Shown: positions 53,531-62,835, counted from the first letter of the stretch. The stretch: 64,000 bases of DNA from Trueperella bonasi (GCF_030811535.1 NZ_JAUSQX010000001.1:1612001-1676000); one strand, 5' to 3'. The notes: generated from the letters alone by a model not told the origin. Translations and numbers: made by a program.

Positions 53531-53582
53531 ATCCGTGTGAATGCGCCCGATCTCAGGAGCCATCAAGATGTTCGGAGCAAAA

Positions 53583-54128
53583 CTATTCGTAGAGCCGAAT
53601 GGGTACCTTAGTGAGCAATGACAGCGGATCGAGATATCCATCTTGCCCACGTTTTGCACCCCAATGCAGGCAAGCGGACGGAAAGCAATGAGCGCCATCC
53701 ACATGCCCAATAATTTGGCCAGCGTCCACTCTTTCTCCGCGCCCCACCGCAGGGGTGATCGGCTCGTACGTTGTGCGGATTCCATCGGCGTGCTTGATAG
53801 AGACGAGCTCGCGATCATTGAGCATGCCTGCGTAGATCACCGTGCCCTCAGCCGCTGCATACACCGGTTGTTCCTTCGCCAGCGCCAAATCAACACCTCG
53901 ATGGCCTGCATTCCAGTTTGCCGGCCCCATCGCAAACGGGCGAAGAACTGGCACTTCGGTTCCCGAAGGCCACGAGTATTCGACCGATGCGGCTCTATCT
54001 GAGTCGATGTTTATCGAAACGTCCTGCCAAGGTGCGAGCGGTAGCTCGGAACTAGTGTGCGCCGGAAGTGCCACGAGCCCAGCCCCGCCAAGTGCCAACA
54101 GTGCGAATACAAAACCTTGTTTCTTCAT
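53583..54128 (-). CDS. M23-family metallopeptidase-like secreted protein
   Basis: A 181-residue exported protein: signal peptide at 1-23 (KKQGFVFALLALGGAGLVALPAHT), then an M23/LytM domain. Zinc ligands His76 and Asp80 (GHRGVDLA), His113 (IKHADG) and His155 (CLHWGAK) are seen. The first His of the usual HxH pair is replaced by Cys153, which is common in this actinobacterial group and may lower or abolish peptidoglycan endopeptidase activity. It lies between xerC and rpsB on the opposite strand, a place such genes often occupy in Actinomycetota. Confidence 0.87.
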   Translation of the reverse strand: MKKQGFVFALLALGGAGLVALPAHTSSELPLAPWQDVSINIDSDRAASVEYSWPSGTEVPVLRPFAMGPANWNAGHRGVDLALAKEQPVYAAAEGTVIYAGMLNDRELVSIKHADGIRTTYEPITPAVGRGERVDAGQIIGHVDGAHCFPSACLHWGAKRGQDGYLDPLSLLTKVPIRLYE

Positions 54129-54228
54129 ATCTCCACAGTGCTACGAAACGGGGTGCGTATGCCGAAGAATCGACGTCGTTATATGGAAACTGACGGTTGG
54201 TAGATTGTGGAAAACTATTTGCTGCTAC

Positions 54229-54969
54229 CTACTTGTCGAGGCCGCGGCGCTTCCTACGCTTCTCCCGATTCGCTCGCTGGCTGCGCGTGCGCTTGACGTT
54301 CGTGCGCATCCGGCGGCCTTGCTCCTTCAACTGGCGAGTCGACGTCTCGATAATGTTGACTGGCCGAGAAGGAAGCACCCAATGGAACTTCTGTGCTGCA
54401 AGCCCAAAAACTAGGCACACAAGAATCGACAGCGCCATTCCTCGTTCGTACATCCCGTTCCGCTGGAAAATGACCATAATGGCGGAGGCAATAATTGCGA
54501 AGGTCGCATACATCGGATTAGAACCAAATATTGCGGGCCGCCTGCCGATGACGACGTCGCGAAGCATGCCGCCGGCCGTCGCCGTAATAACGCCGAGAAA
54601 CATGGAAGGAATCGGTGCCAATCCGGCAGCCAGCCCCTTCGATGCGCCCGTTGCCGACCAGCACCCGAGCGCCAGCACGTCTGCCAACAGTAGTCCGCGC
54701 CTGGCCCACGGCCCATCCATGGGAATAAGGTAGGCAAATAGTGAGGCCCCTAGAGCGCCCGACAGGTACCACGGATCGGTGAGGGCAACGGGAAAACCGA
54801 TGCCAAGTAGACTGTCACGGATCATCCCTCCGCCAAGCGCGGTGAGGACTCCCAACACCATGTAGCCGATGATGTCGTAATTGAGCGCGCGAGCAAAACT
54901 AGCCCCGATGACTCCATAGGCGATGACGCCGGCAACGTCGACAACCCGAAAAAGTACATCCGGTTCCAC
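54229..54969 (-). CDS. TRIC-like/UPF0126 membrane protein
   Basis: A 246-residue protein with about seven membrane helices arranged as two similar halves, each with a glycine-rich motif: ALGGGMIRDSLLG and ATAGGMLRDVVIG. This duplicated GGGxxRD pattern defines UPF0126, related to prokaryotic TRIC cation channels and to glycine-uptake proteins. The last 45 residues are a very basic soluble tail (RTRSQRANREKRRKRR). Single gene divergent from rpsB. Confidence 0.85.
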   Translation of the reverse strand: MEPDVLFRVVDVAGVIAYGVIGASFARALNYDIIGYMVLGVLTALGGGMIRDSLLGIGFPVALTDPWYLSGALGASLFAYLIPMDGPWARRGLLLADVLALGCWSATGASKGLAAGLAPIPSMFLGVITATAGGMLRDVVIGRRPAIFGSNPMYATFAIIASAIMVIFQRNGMYERGMALSILVCLVFGLAAQKFHWVLPSRPVNIIETSTRQLKEQGRRMRTNVKRTRSQRANREKRRKRRGLDK

Positions 54970-55093
54970 TTACCACTCCCTCCAATTTCAGGCTCCGTCA
55001 ACATCTTACGGCCAAGCTGAATCGGGTAGTCAACCACGTCCATGAAACGGCGCCAATGTAGGCAAGACCACCCTTTGGTCACGGAGTTCCATC

Positions 55094-55122
55094 TTGGAAG
55101 GTTCGCATCGCTGAGATAGGCT
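55094..55122 (+). promoter_or_regulatory. Probable promoter of rpsB-tsf
   Basis: TTGGAA (55094-55099), a 17-bp spacer and TAGGCT (55117-55122). The leader that follows contains a GGCACAG/CTGTGCC hairpin at 55254-55272, 10 nt before AAAGGA and the rpsB start, which may serve in S2 autoregulation. Nothing else was recognised in 54970-55288. Confidence 0.45.
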
Positions 55123-55288
55123 GGTCAGGCTGTGATTATCGCAGACTACGCGTGCTCGTTCACCGTCAGGTCTTCGGCGCATCGGTCCTAAGGTTGCGCT
55201 GGATGGGGCACTAGGGCTGGCCGCATCCCGCGCCCAGCAAGAACCGAGAAACAGGCACAGTTACGCTGTGCCGTGAGAAAGGACGACC

Positions 55289-56248
55289 ATGGCAGTCGTT
55301 ACCATGCGCCAGCTGCTTGAAGCTGGCGTCCACTTCGGGCATCAGACCCGCCGCTGGAACCCCAAGATGAAGCGTTACATCCTCAATGACCGTAACGGTA
55401 TTTACATCATTGATCTGCGCAAGACCATCGAAGACATCAACCGCACCTACGACTTCGTCAAGCAAACCGTTGCGCACGGCGGCAACATTCTTTTCGTTGG
55501 CACCAAGCGCCAGGCCCAGCGGCCGATCCGCGAGCAGGCCGAGCGCGTAGGAATGCCCTACGTCAACGAACGCTGGCTCGGTGGCATGTTGACCAATTTC
55601 CAAACGGTCAATTCGCGCATCCAGCGTTTGAAGGAACTCGAACTCGTTGATTTTGACGACGTCGCCGGTTCCGGGCTCACCAAGAAGGAACTTCTCATGA
55701 TGAGCCGCGAGAAGGACAAGCTCGAACGCACCCTCGGCGGTATTCGCGATATGGGCAAGGTCCCCTCAGCGATCTGGATCGTCGACACCAATAAGGAACA
55801 CTTGGCTGTTGCTGAGGCCGAAAAGCTCAACATCCCGGTGATAGCAATCTTGGACACGAACTGCGATCCCGATCAGGTTGAGTACGGAATCCCGGGTAAT
55901 GACGACGCGATCCGCTCCATTGACATTCTGACGCGTGTCGTTGCCGACGCCGTCGCCGAAGGTCTCGTGGCCCGCAGCGGTGGTGGAGCGCAGGCTGAAG
56001 ATCCCATGCCTGAATGGGAACGCGAACTCCTTGCCGGTGAAGAAGGCGCGGCTGAAAAGCCGAAGGCCGAGGAAGCTTCAGCAGAGCAGCCCGCCGCTGA
56101 GGAAGCTAAGGTGGAAGAAGCCACCGCTGAAGAGCCTGAGGTTGAAGAGCCTGTGGCCGAGGAAGCCAAGGTCGAAGAAACTGAAACGGCAGAGCCAGCC
56201 GAGCAGGCTGAAGCAAGCGAACAGACCACCGAAGAAGACAAAGCCTAA
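55289..56248 (+). CDS. rpsB: 30S ribosomal protein S2 with long acidic tail
   Basis: S2 body of about 245 residues ([53 protein letters not shown]) followed by a tail of about 70 residues made of Glu, Ala, Val and Pro repeats ([18 protein letters not shown]). Similar acidic tails occur in other Actinomycetota. The ATG at 55289 has AAAGGA upstream. tsf follows after 21 bp and is co-transcribed. Confidence 0.96.
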   Translation: MAVVTMRQLLEAGVHFGHQTRRWNPKMKRYILNDRNGIYIIDLRKTIEDINRTYDFVKQTVAHGGNILFVGTKRQAQRPIREQAERVGMPYVNERWLGGMLTNFQTVNSRIQRLKELELVDFDDVAGSGLTKKELLMMSREKDKLERTLGGIRDMGKVPSAIWIVDTNKEHLAVAEAEKLNIPVIAILDTNCDPDQVEYGIPGNDDAIRSIDILTRVVADAVAEGLVARSGGGAQAEDPMPEWERELLAGEEGAAEKPKAEEASAEQPAAEEAKVEEATAEEPEVEEPVAEEAKVEETETAEPAEQAEASEQTTEEDKA

Positions 56249-56269
56249 ATCCTGGAGGATTGAAATATC

Positions 56270-57115
56270 ATGGCAAATTACACTGCTGCAGACGTCAAGG
56301 CGCTGCGTGACAAGACTGGCGCCGGCATGTTGGACGTGAAGAACGCCCTCGTCGAAGCCGAGGGTGATACCGCCAAGGCTGAAGAAATTCTTCGCCTGAA
56401 GGGCCTGAAGGTCGCTGCCAAGCGCGGCGATCGGACGGCATCCAACGGCCTAGTGCTTTCTCATATCGGCGAAACGGACTCGGGCAAGTACGGCCTGATC
56501 GTTGAAGTTAACGCCGAAACCGACTTTGTTGCAAAGAACGAGAAGTTCATCTCCTTCGCCGAAGGAATCCTCGAAGCGGCCGTCAAGGCCGGCGCAAAGA
56601 CGTCCGAGGACGTTCTTGGTGCCGAGCACGCCGATGGCACAGTCGAAGATGCAATCAATAACTTCACCGGAATTATCGGTGAGAAACTGGGCGTTGGCGC
56701 CGTCGAATACCTTGAGGGCGATAACGTCGTGTCCTACATGCACAAGACGTCCACAGATCTGCCACCGCAGGTTGCCGTGCTCGTGGCAACTGACGCCGCC
56801 GGTGCCGATATCGCCCACGACGTGGCCGTGCACATCGCTGCTCTCGCTCCGCAGTACCTCGATCAGGCCGACGTGCCAGAAGAGGTTGTTGAAAACGAGC
56901 GCCGTATCGCAACCGAACTGACCATCTCGGAAGGCAAGCCAGAGCAGGCTGTTCCCAAGATTGTTGAAGGCCGCCTACAGGGCTTCTTCAAGCAGGTTAC
57001 GCTGATGGAGCAGGGTTATGCCCGCGATCCGAAGCAGACCGTGCGCCAGATTGTTGACGCCGCTGGAGCTAAGGTGACCGGCTTTAAGCGCGTTCGCGTC
57101 GGGCAAGAAGGCTAG
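56270..57115 (+). CDS. tsf: Elongation factor Ts
   Basis: Nucleotide exchange factor for EF-Tu, 281 residues. UBA-like N-terminus with the signature LRDKTGAGMLDVKNALVEAEGD; the EF-Tu-contact motif NAETDFVAKNEKF is present, and a second one follows the family pattern. AGGAGG lies 7 nt before the ATG. A strong hairpin follows the gene. Confidence 0.96.
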   Translation: MANYTAADVKALRDKTGAGMLDVKNALVEAEGDTAKAEEILRLKGLKVAAKRGDRTASNGLVLSHIGETDSGKYGLIVEVNAETDFVAKNEKFISFAEGILEAAVKAGAKTSEDVLGAEHADGTVEDAINNFTGIIGEKLGVGAVEYLEGDNVVSYMHKTSTDLPPQVAVLVATDAAGADIAHDVAVHIAALAPQYLDQADVPEEVVENERRIATELTISEGKPEQAVPKIVEGRLQGFFKQVTLMEQGYARDPKQTVRQIVDAAGAKVTGFKRVRVGQEG

Positions 57116-57142
57116 CGCCTAGCTCGAAGGTCTTAGGCCGAA

Positions 57143-57173
57143 CTGTGGGGTGCGATTTGCTCGCACCCCACAG
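57143..57173 (+). terminator. Hairpin terminator of rpsB-tsf
   Basis: A perfect 13-bp stem CTGTGGGGTGCGA / TCGCACCCCACAG with a 5-nt loop. There is no T tract after it, so termination may need Rho or be partial. Confidence 0.7.
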
Positions 57174-57289
57174 CCATATCTGGAAGTCAACAGCAGGCTT
57201 AGCCCTCAGATGAATAGCGATTAAACACACAGAATTACCTCACGTGTTCGCGTAACAATTGGAGCGGTAACGAACTGAACGGAGTGCAC

Positions 57290-58039
57290 ATGATTGTTGT
57301 GGCGTACAAGTACGCGCCCAATCCCGAAGATGCCGAGGTGAAGGCGGACGGTAGCGTTGACTGGACGCGCGCAAAAGCGGCCGTGTCTGAATCCGATCCG
57401 GTAGCTATCGAACTTGGTAGCCGGTTGGCAAAGGCACAGGGCGTGGAACTCGTTGGAATTTCAGTCGGCGGCAAGGTGGCCGGCTCGGCAATGGCGACCA
57501 AGAATGCCATGTCGCGCGGCTTCGACCGCGGGGTGATCGTAGCTGATGAAGCAACGGCGGAAATGACGTCGACCCAAATTGGTTCGATGCTTGCCGGTCT
57601 CGTACACAAAGTTGGCGATGTGTCTTTGGTGCTCACCGCTGACTCTTCGGTAGACGATTCGGCCGGTATGATGCCGGGTCTGATTGCCGGATATCTGGGC
57701 TGGCCAGCAGTTCTCGAGGTCACGGACATCGAAGCCACTGATGGCGGATACATTCTCACCCAGCGCGTGCGCGGCGGAAGCCGCAAGCTCAAGGTGAGCG
57801 GGCCCGTCGTCGTTGCAACGACATCGGATGCGACTTCGCCTGCCGTGCCGTCAATGAAAGATATTTTGGCCGCTGGTAAGAAACCGGTTGAGGTGCTGAG
57901 CGCCGACGACGTCGAAGCGGCACCTGCCGAGCTGAAAATCACGGGTACCGAGCGTCCGCCAACGCGCGAACGCAAGGGCAAGATGTACGCGAGCGCTGAT
58001 GAATTGGTGGCGGCTTTGCGTGAGGATGGGGTGCTGTAG
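57290..58039 (+). CDS. etfB: Electron transfer flavoprotein beta subunit (FixA-like)
   Basis: A 249-residue EtfB/FixA. The N-terminus IVVAYKYAPNPEDAEV, then DPVAIELGSRLA and the AMP/FAD-contacting region VVLTADSSVDDSAGMMPGLIAGYLGWP, are typical. Forms a heterodimer with EtfA holding FAD; the adjacent FixC/FixX genes show that electrons pass to a membrane quinone or to ferredoxin. ATG 57290 is chosen because GGAG lies 5 nt upstream. First gene of the etfB-etfA-fixC-fixX operon. Confidence 0.92.
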   Translation: MIVVAYKYAPNPEDAEVKADGSVDWTRAKAAVSESDPVAIELGSRLAKAQGVELVGISVGGKVAGSAMATKNAMSRGFDRGVIVADEATAEMTSTQIGSMLAGLVHKVGDVSLVLTADSSVDDSAGMMPGLIAGYLGWPAVLEVTDIEATDGGYILTQRVRGGSRKLKVSGPVVVATTSDATSPAVPSMKDILAAGKKPVEVLSADDVEAAPAELKITGTERPPTRERKGKMYASADELVAALREDGVL

Positions 58040-58042
58040 AAC

Positions 58043-58897
58043 ATGACGACGTGGATTGTTACGACGGAATCCGAGATCTCTACTGCGGTTGAGATGGCGG
58101 TTGGGGAAACGGTAGGCGTCGTCGTCGGCGATGCGCCAATCGGTGGAGTAGATCGCGCTATCCGAATCGAAACTGGGGGAGTTCCAGCCGAGGCGATGGC
58201 CCCCGCCGTGGTTGACGCCGTGCAGGCGCAAGCTGGCGATGCGATTTTAGTGGTGAATACCGCCGCCGGGCGAGTGCTTGCAGGCGCGCTTGCCGCCGCG
58301 AAGAACGCCCCGATACTGCGTGGGTTGCGCGAACTTGGCGAAGGTACGGCAACGCTTGGCCGCTACGGCGGAATCTCCTATGAGCACGTGGAATTTGACG
58401 ACGTCGTGATCGGTCTGGTTGCGAGCAGTGAGGTTGTTGAACCGGCTGTCGAAGCCGAAGTGGTGACTGGTGAATCCTATGGCATGAGCGTTGAAAGCGA
58501 AGACGTGGGCGTAGGTGCGCAGGTGAACCTGGCTGCCGCGACGCGCATCGTCGGCGTTGGACGCGGTTTCATCACCGAAGAAGATATTGATCTAGCACGC
58601 GAGCTAGCGCGGGCAATTGGTGGCGAAGTTGGCTGTACTCGTCCGCTCGTGGAAGGCAATGGCTGGTTTGATCGGGACGCCTACCTTGGGGTCTCCGGCC
58701 ACAGCGTGGCTCCGGAAATCTATATCCCGGTGGGTGTCTCTGGGCAGATTCACCACACTGCCGGCATCGATGAATCCGAGACGATCGTGGCGATCAACAA
58801 CGACGAAACTGCCACAATCTTTGAATTCGCCGACTACGGCATTGTGGGTGACCTGTATAAGGTACTGCCTGAGATGATCGAGGCGCTCGAAAAGTAG
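58043..58897 (+). CDS. etfA: Electron transfer flavoprotein alpha subunit (FixB-like)
   Basis: A 284-residue EtfA/FixB. The FAD-binding C-terminal domain is clear: GVGRGFITEEDIDLARELA, GCTRPLVEGNGW, YLGVSGHSVAPEIYIPVGVSGQIHH, then AINNDETATIFEFADYGIVGD. The N-terminal domain is somewhat short. It starts 3 bp after etfB with no space for a separate promoter. A repeat-rich 202-bp gap separates it from fixC. Confidence 0.92.
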   Translation: MTTWIVTTESEISTAVEMAVGETVGVVVGDAPIGGVDRAIRIETGGVPAEAMAPAVVDAVQAQAGDAILVVNTAAGRVLAGALAAAKNAPILRGLRELGEGTATLGRYGGISYEHVEFDDVVIGLVASSEVVEPAVEAEVVTGESYGMSVESEDVGVGAQVNLAAATRIVGVGRGFITEEDIDLARELARAIGGEVGCTRPLVEGNGWFDRDAYLGVSGHSVAPEIYIPVGVSGQIHHTAGIDESETIVAINNDETATIFEFADYGIVGDLYKVLPEMIEALEK

Positions 58898-58913
58898 CAC
58901 CTGCTTCCCAGAC

Positions 58914-59038
58914 GCGAGGGTCCTTTGTCGGCCGGTTCGTGGTGTGACCCAACATGCCCTGCGGCCGAGCCCACATGCGAGGGGTCCTGGTTAGATGTGA
59001 GGGGTACTTCCCCTCGTGTTTAGCACGGACTCCTCGCG
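58914..59038. repeat. Direct and inverted GCGAGGGGTCC-like repeats between etfA and fixC
   Basis: GCGAGGGTCC at 58914, GCGAGGGGTCC at 58977 and GTGAGGGGTAC at 58997 lie in direct orientation, the last two 20 bp apart. CCCCTCGTG at 59010 and CTCCTCGCG at 59030 are inverted copies, also 20 bp apart. The third and fourth copies form a hairpin, GAGGGG-TACTT-CCCCTC (58999-59015), that could end etfA transcripts or regulate fixC. Confidence 0.6.
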
Positions 59039-59099
59039 TTTGCGTAGGGGAGTCCTAGAGCAGGTGCGGTAAGCTGGCTGTTCACAGGAAAGGACGCCC

Positions 59100-60392
59100 A
59101 TGAACTACGATTTCGACGTGATCGTCGTCGGCGCCGGAGTCGCCGGTAGCGTGGCAGCCACCCAGTTGGCTCGTGCCGGGCACGAGGTTCTCCTTATCGA
59201 ACGCGGGGTCGAAGCCGGTTCGAAGAACTTATCTGGTGGAGTGTTCTACAGCCGCGTTATAGAGGAAGTTTTTCCAGACTTCGTTACGCAAGCCCCCATT
59301 GAGCGCGTTATTACCCGCAACACGTTGAGTTTCCTGAACGAAAGATCCGCCGTCAATATCGACTATTGGGATCAGCAGCTGGCAGAGCCGGTTAACGCGG
59401 TTTCGGTGTTACGTTCCCATCTTGATCCATGGCTCGCCGAGCAGGCGGAAGAGGCCGGCGTCGCACTTATTCCCGGCGTCAAGGTAGATCGGTTACTTCG
59501 GGAAGGCACCCACTTTACCGGCATCGAGGCCGCGGGCGAACAGATGCGGGCTAAGGTCACGATCGTGGCCGAAGGCGTGAATTCTTTCCTTGCACAGGAA
59601 TCCGGTATTCGGCCAAAGTGGCCTGTTAAGCATCTCGGCTTGGGTGTGAAATCCGTGATCCGCATCGGGGAAGAAGCCGTGCGCGAACGGTTCAACCTAC
59701 AAAATAACGAGGGAGCTGCCTATGCAATCGTCGGAGACGCAACCATGGGCATTCCCGGTGGTGGATTCCTCTACACGAACAAGGATTCGGTGTCGATCGG
59801 CGTCGTACTCATGTTAGAAAAGCTGACCGAATCCGGGCTTGCCTCCTCCGATATTCACGATCATCTGGTCGCTCACCCGTATTTTGCGCCCTTCCTCAAA
59901 GATGGGGAACTACTCGAGTACGGCTGCCACTTGGTGGCCGAGGGCGGCGAACCCATGCAGGCCGATATCGTCCACGATGGCCTCGTACTCATCGGGGATG
60001 CTGCCGGGTTCACGTTGAATACGGGCCTGACAGTCAGGGGCATGGACCTTGCCGCAGGCTCAGCGATCTCGGCTGCCCGCGCGGTAGATGACGCCCTCGG
60101 AGCATCTGACTACTCGCGCCTCCAACTGAACAGTTACATTCGCGATTACCAATCGACATTCGTCGGAAAAGACATGCATACCTATCGCCACGCGCCAGAT
60201 TTCCTTGAAAACGATCCTCTGATGTTTACAAAGGTAGGGCCCTTATTGGCGGATATTTTTTACCGCGCCTACGACCACGATCTCACGCCGCGCAAGCACT
60301 TGGCCGCGGTTGCCAAGGATGCTTTGGCCGCGTCCGGCATCAAGATTCGCGATCTGGTTCGTACCGGGATTAACGCCATTCGAGCGCTTTAG
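59100..60392 (+). CDS. fixC: FixC-like flavoprotein (ETF-quinone oxidoreductase-type)
   Basis: A 430-residue FAD-dependent oxidoreductase. The N-terminal dinucleotide motif VIVVGAGVAGSVAATQLARAG and ERG, the geranylgeranyl-reductase/FixC fold, and the second FAD motif GLVLIGDAAGFTLNTGLTVRGMD are intact. It accepts electrons from EtfAB and passes them with FixX. AAAGGA precedes the ATG at 59100. fixX follows after 7 bp. Confidence 0.93.
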   Translation: MNYDFDVIVVGAGVAGSVAATQLARAGHEVLLIERGVEAGSKNLSGGVFYSRVIEEVFPDFVTQAPIERVITRNTLSFLNERSAVNIDYWDQQLAEPVNAVSVLRSHLDPWLAEQAEEAGVALIPGVKVDRLLREGTHFTGIEAAGEQMRAKVTIVAEGVNSFLAQESGIRPKWPVKHLGLGVKSVIRIGEEAVRERFNLQNNEGAAYAIVGDATMGIPGGGFLYTNKDSVSIGVVLMLEKLTESGLASSDIHDHLVAHPYFAPFLKDGELLEYGCHLVAEGGEPMQADIVHDGLVLIGDAAGFTLNTGLTVRGMDLAAGSAISAARAVDDALGASDYSRLQLNSYIRDYQSTFVGKDMHTYRHAPDFLENDPLMFTKVGPLLADIFYRAYDHDLTPRKHLAAVAKDALAASGIKIRDLVRTGINAIRAL

Positions 60393-60399
60393 GAGAAGC

Positions 60400-60690
60400 A
60401 TGAATTTCGATCCAGGTTCAATTAACGAGCGGCTCGCGAAGAATGTTTTCCACACCGATGATCGCCCGCACATTTCGATCAATCAGGAACTGGCCCGTGC
60501 TACCGGATCGGGCAAGCGGTTGGTGGCGGTGTGTCCGGCGCACGTCTATCGGGAAGAAAGCAACGGTGATATTTCCATTGAAAGCGCCGCTTGCCTCGAA
60601 TGCGGCACGTGCCTGGCGGTGGCCGATCCGGGAGTTCTTCACTGGGTTTACCCAGAAGGTGGGATGGGCGTTCAGTTCCGCGAGGGCTAA
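60400..60690 (+). CDS. fixX: FixX-like ferredoxin
   Basis: A 96-residue ferredoxin-like protein. Four Cys are placed to hold one [4Fe-4S] cluster: Cys45 (VCPAHVY), then Cys65, Cys68 and Cys71 (ACLECGTC). The family signature LECGTC is exact. AGGAGA lies 4 nt before the ATG at 60400. It closes the etfB-etfA-fixC-fixX operon and converges with the MFS gene, overlapping its 3' end by 4 bp. Confidence 0.92.
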   Translation: MNFDPGSINERLAKNVFHTDDRPHISINQELARATGSGKRLVAVCPAHVYREESNGDISIESAACLECGTCLAVADPGVLHWVYPEGGMGVQFREG

Positions 60691-62279
60691 TCGACGACGC
60701 CGCTTGTGTGATCAGTGGTAGCCACTGGTTTTGGGTGTCGTTCTTGATAGCCATCTCGCCAAAACGCGATTGCGATAATGAGTGCGACAATCACGAAAAA
60801 TGTGACTGCAACGTAGGCGAGAATGATGCCCATGTACCAGCCGTCGTCGCCGGAATATAGGCGTTGACCTAAGAAGAATACGGCGGTAATGATCGCGTTG
60901 CCGACTGCGGTGGATATACGCTGACCGGTTTGCATGATGCCACCGGCGGTACCACCAGAGGTCGGTGGCACGTCAAGCATCGATTGGGTCTGGTTTGCTG
61001 CTCCCATAGCTCCTTGGCCGAATCCGAGTACGGTGAGCGGAACCGCGAGCCACCAGAATGATATTCCGTGTTCCACGCCCCACACGACGCCGATCGCACC
61101 AAGTATGCCGATCAGCATGAGAATCAGAGCCATGACGTGGATACCACGCCCGTGCTCGACTGCTCGTTTGCCAGACCAGATGGCGGCATATCCCGAAATC
61201 AGCGCGTTCGGCAACGAAACTAAACCAACCTGCAGGGCGGTGGCATCCAGACCACGTTGTAAGAATAGGGCGAGGACGACGAAAACGGACGTCACGCCAA
61301 TGAACTGCACAGCTGAGATTGAGGCCGCGTAGGAAAATGTTTTGATCTTAAACAAGTCGAGATCGACCATTGGCTCGTGGCCACGATTTTTATAGTGCTG
61401 TTCCCATAAAACCCAGCAGACTAAGAGGATGACCGCCAGGGGCAGGAGTATCCAGATCCAGGAGATTCCTGTTGACATGAATGGGAGCATGATTCCAAGG
61501 ACGGCCATGACCAGAAGGAGCATGCCGATGGGATCAAGGTCAATTCTGGTGCGCTTCTTGTAAGGAGCACCTTGGGCTTTTTGTTTTTCGATGTGTTCGG
61601 CACGTGCGCGGTCTTTTTGTGGGCCAATGTGCCGGCGTTCCTTACCGAATGGCAGCCACATGAACGCCAAGATGAGTCCGATGATTCCGATAGGGAAGTT
61701 GATGATGAACGCCCATCGCCAGCCAACTTCCCGCCCGAGCATTCCAATGAGTACCCCCGACATCATTGGGCCGACAGCCACCGACATTGATACTACGAGT
61801 CCGAAAAGCGCGAATGCTTTCGCGCGCGCTTGGCCGGAGAAATACTGTTGGATCAGGCCCGTGGTTTGGGGTGAAAGGACGCCGGCGCCAAAGCCTTGGA
61901 GGATGCGCATGAGGTTCAGGACAGTGGCGTCATTAGACAGGCCCACCAAAAGTGATGCGATCGTGAAAATCGTAAAACCGATGACGAACACGGAGGAACG
62001 CCCGAAGATATCACCTATCCGCCCAGCGGGAACGAGCACGATGCCCACGGCAAGTGCGTAACCGGATAGCACCCATTGCAGCTGCGCATCCGAGGCAGAG
62101 ACGGCCTGGCCCATTGCGGATAACACATTGTTGACAGCGGAAACCTGCATGAGCGTCATCATCAGTGGCACGAGCAGTACGGCGAGAAGCTTGTTGCGGT
62201 CATAGACTCGATCCGATCCCGCAACTTTGATGTAACGCGGATTATCTCCTGCCTGTGATTGTGCTTCTGCCTTACTCAT
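60687..62279 (-). CDS. MFS drug-exporter, DHA2 (EmrB/QacA-like) family
   Basis: A 530-residue transporter with about 14 hydrophobic helices. Family motifs: WVLSGYALAVGIVLVPAGRIGDIFGR (motif A region), LQGFGAGVLSPQTTGLIQQYF, and motif C-like AVGPMMSGVLIG. It should export hydrophobic or cationic compounds in exchange for protons. A long charged loop lies after helix 6 (KERRHIGPQKDRARAEHIEKQ). ATG 62279 is chosen since GGGGAG lies a few bases upstream; the frame is open further but without a ribosome site. No regulator gene is next to it. Confidence 0.88.
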   Translation of the reverse strand: MSKAEAQSQAGDNPRYIKVAGSDRVYDRNKLLAVLLVPLMMTLMQVSAVNNVLSAMGQAVSASDAQLQWVLSGYALAVGIVLVPAGRIGDIFGRSSVFVIGFTIFTIASLLVGLSNDATVLNLMRILQGFGAGVLSPQTTGLIQQYFSGQARAKAFALFGLVVSMSVAVGPMMSGVLIGMLGREVGWRWAFIINFPIGIIGLILAFMWLPFGKERRHIGPQKDRARAEHIEKQKAQGAPYKKRTRIDLDPIGMLLLVMAVLGIMLPFMSTGISWIWILLPLAVILLVCWVLWEQHYKNRGHEPMVDLDLFKIKTFSYAASISAVQFIGVTSVFVVLALFLQRGLDATALQVGLVSLPNALISGYAAIWSGKRAVEHGRGIHVMALILMLIGILGAIGVVWGVEHGISFWWLAVPLTVLGFGQGAMGAANQTQSMLDVPPTSGGTAGGIMQTGQRISTAVGNAIITAVFFLGQRLYSGDDGWYMGIILAYVAVTFFVIVALIIAIAFWRDGYQERHPKPVATTDHTSGVVD

Positions 62280-62442
62280 AAACTCCCCTGAGCGCACGTT
62301 AGTCAGAGCGCTTCTCATACATGTGCAACAAAAATGGCGCACCGGGCGCCAACTACATTCGGAGTATAGCCGGAGGGATCGGAAACCGCTGTAATGCAGG
62401 CCACGAGGGCGGCGCTGCCTGCGCAGGTGCAGCGCACGGGCG

Positions 62443-62448
62443 TAGACT
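62443..62448 (+). promoter_or_regulatory. -10 hexamer TAGACT of the S4-domain gene (leaderless)
   Basis: TAGACT, then TAGCGC, then ATG 62455; no ribosome site. Confidence 0.45.
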
Positions 62449-62454
62449 TAGCGC

Positions 62455-62835
62455 ATGGAAACAGCGCGAATCGATCAGTGGCTGTGGGCGGTGCGTCATA
62501 TCAAAACTCGCTCGGCGGCGACGGCGGCCTGCCGTGCTGGCCACGTGCGCATCAACGATGAGCCGGTTAAGGCCTCCACCAAGGTGAAGGTGGGCGACGT
62601 CGTACGCTATCGGGTCCAAGGCTGGGACCGCATCCTGAAAGTTAAGAAACTCATAGTCAAGCGAGTCGGCGCGCCGGTGGCTCGCGAGTGCTACGAGGAT
62701 CTCACCCCCGAACGGCCACGTGTGTACATTCCCGTGATGCGGCGCGAACCAGGCGCAGGACGCCCCACCAAAAAGGAACGCCGTGAGCTGGATCGGCTGT
62801 TTGGCAGAGACTCGAACTGGGGCCGAATGCGCTAA
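62455..62835 (+). CDS. S4-domain RNA-binding protein (Hsp15/HslR-like)
   Basis: A 126-residue protein with an N-terminal S4 domain: [30 protein letters not shown] and [11 protein letters not shown]. The basic C-terminus with RRELDRLFG is like Hsp15, which frees 50S subunits blocked by nascent chains. Alone in transcription, divergent from the MFS gene and just before pyrH. Confidence 0.87.
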   Translation: METARIDQWLWAVRHIKTRSAATAACRAGHVRINDEPVKASTKVKVGDVVRYRVQGWDRILKVKKLIVKRVGAPVARECYEDLTPERPRVYIPVMRREPGAGRPTKKERRELDRLFGRDSNWGRMR

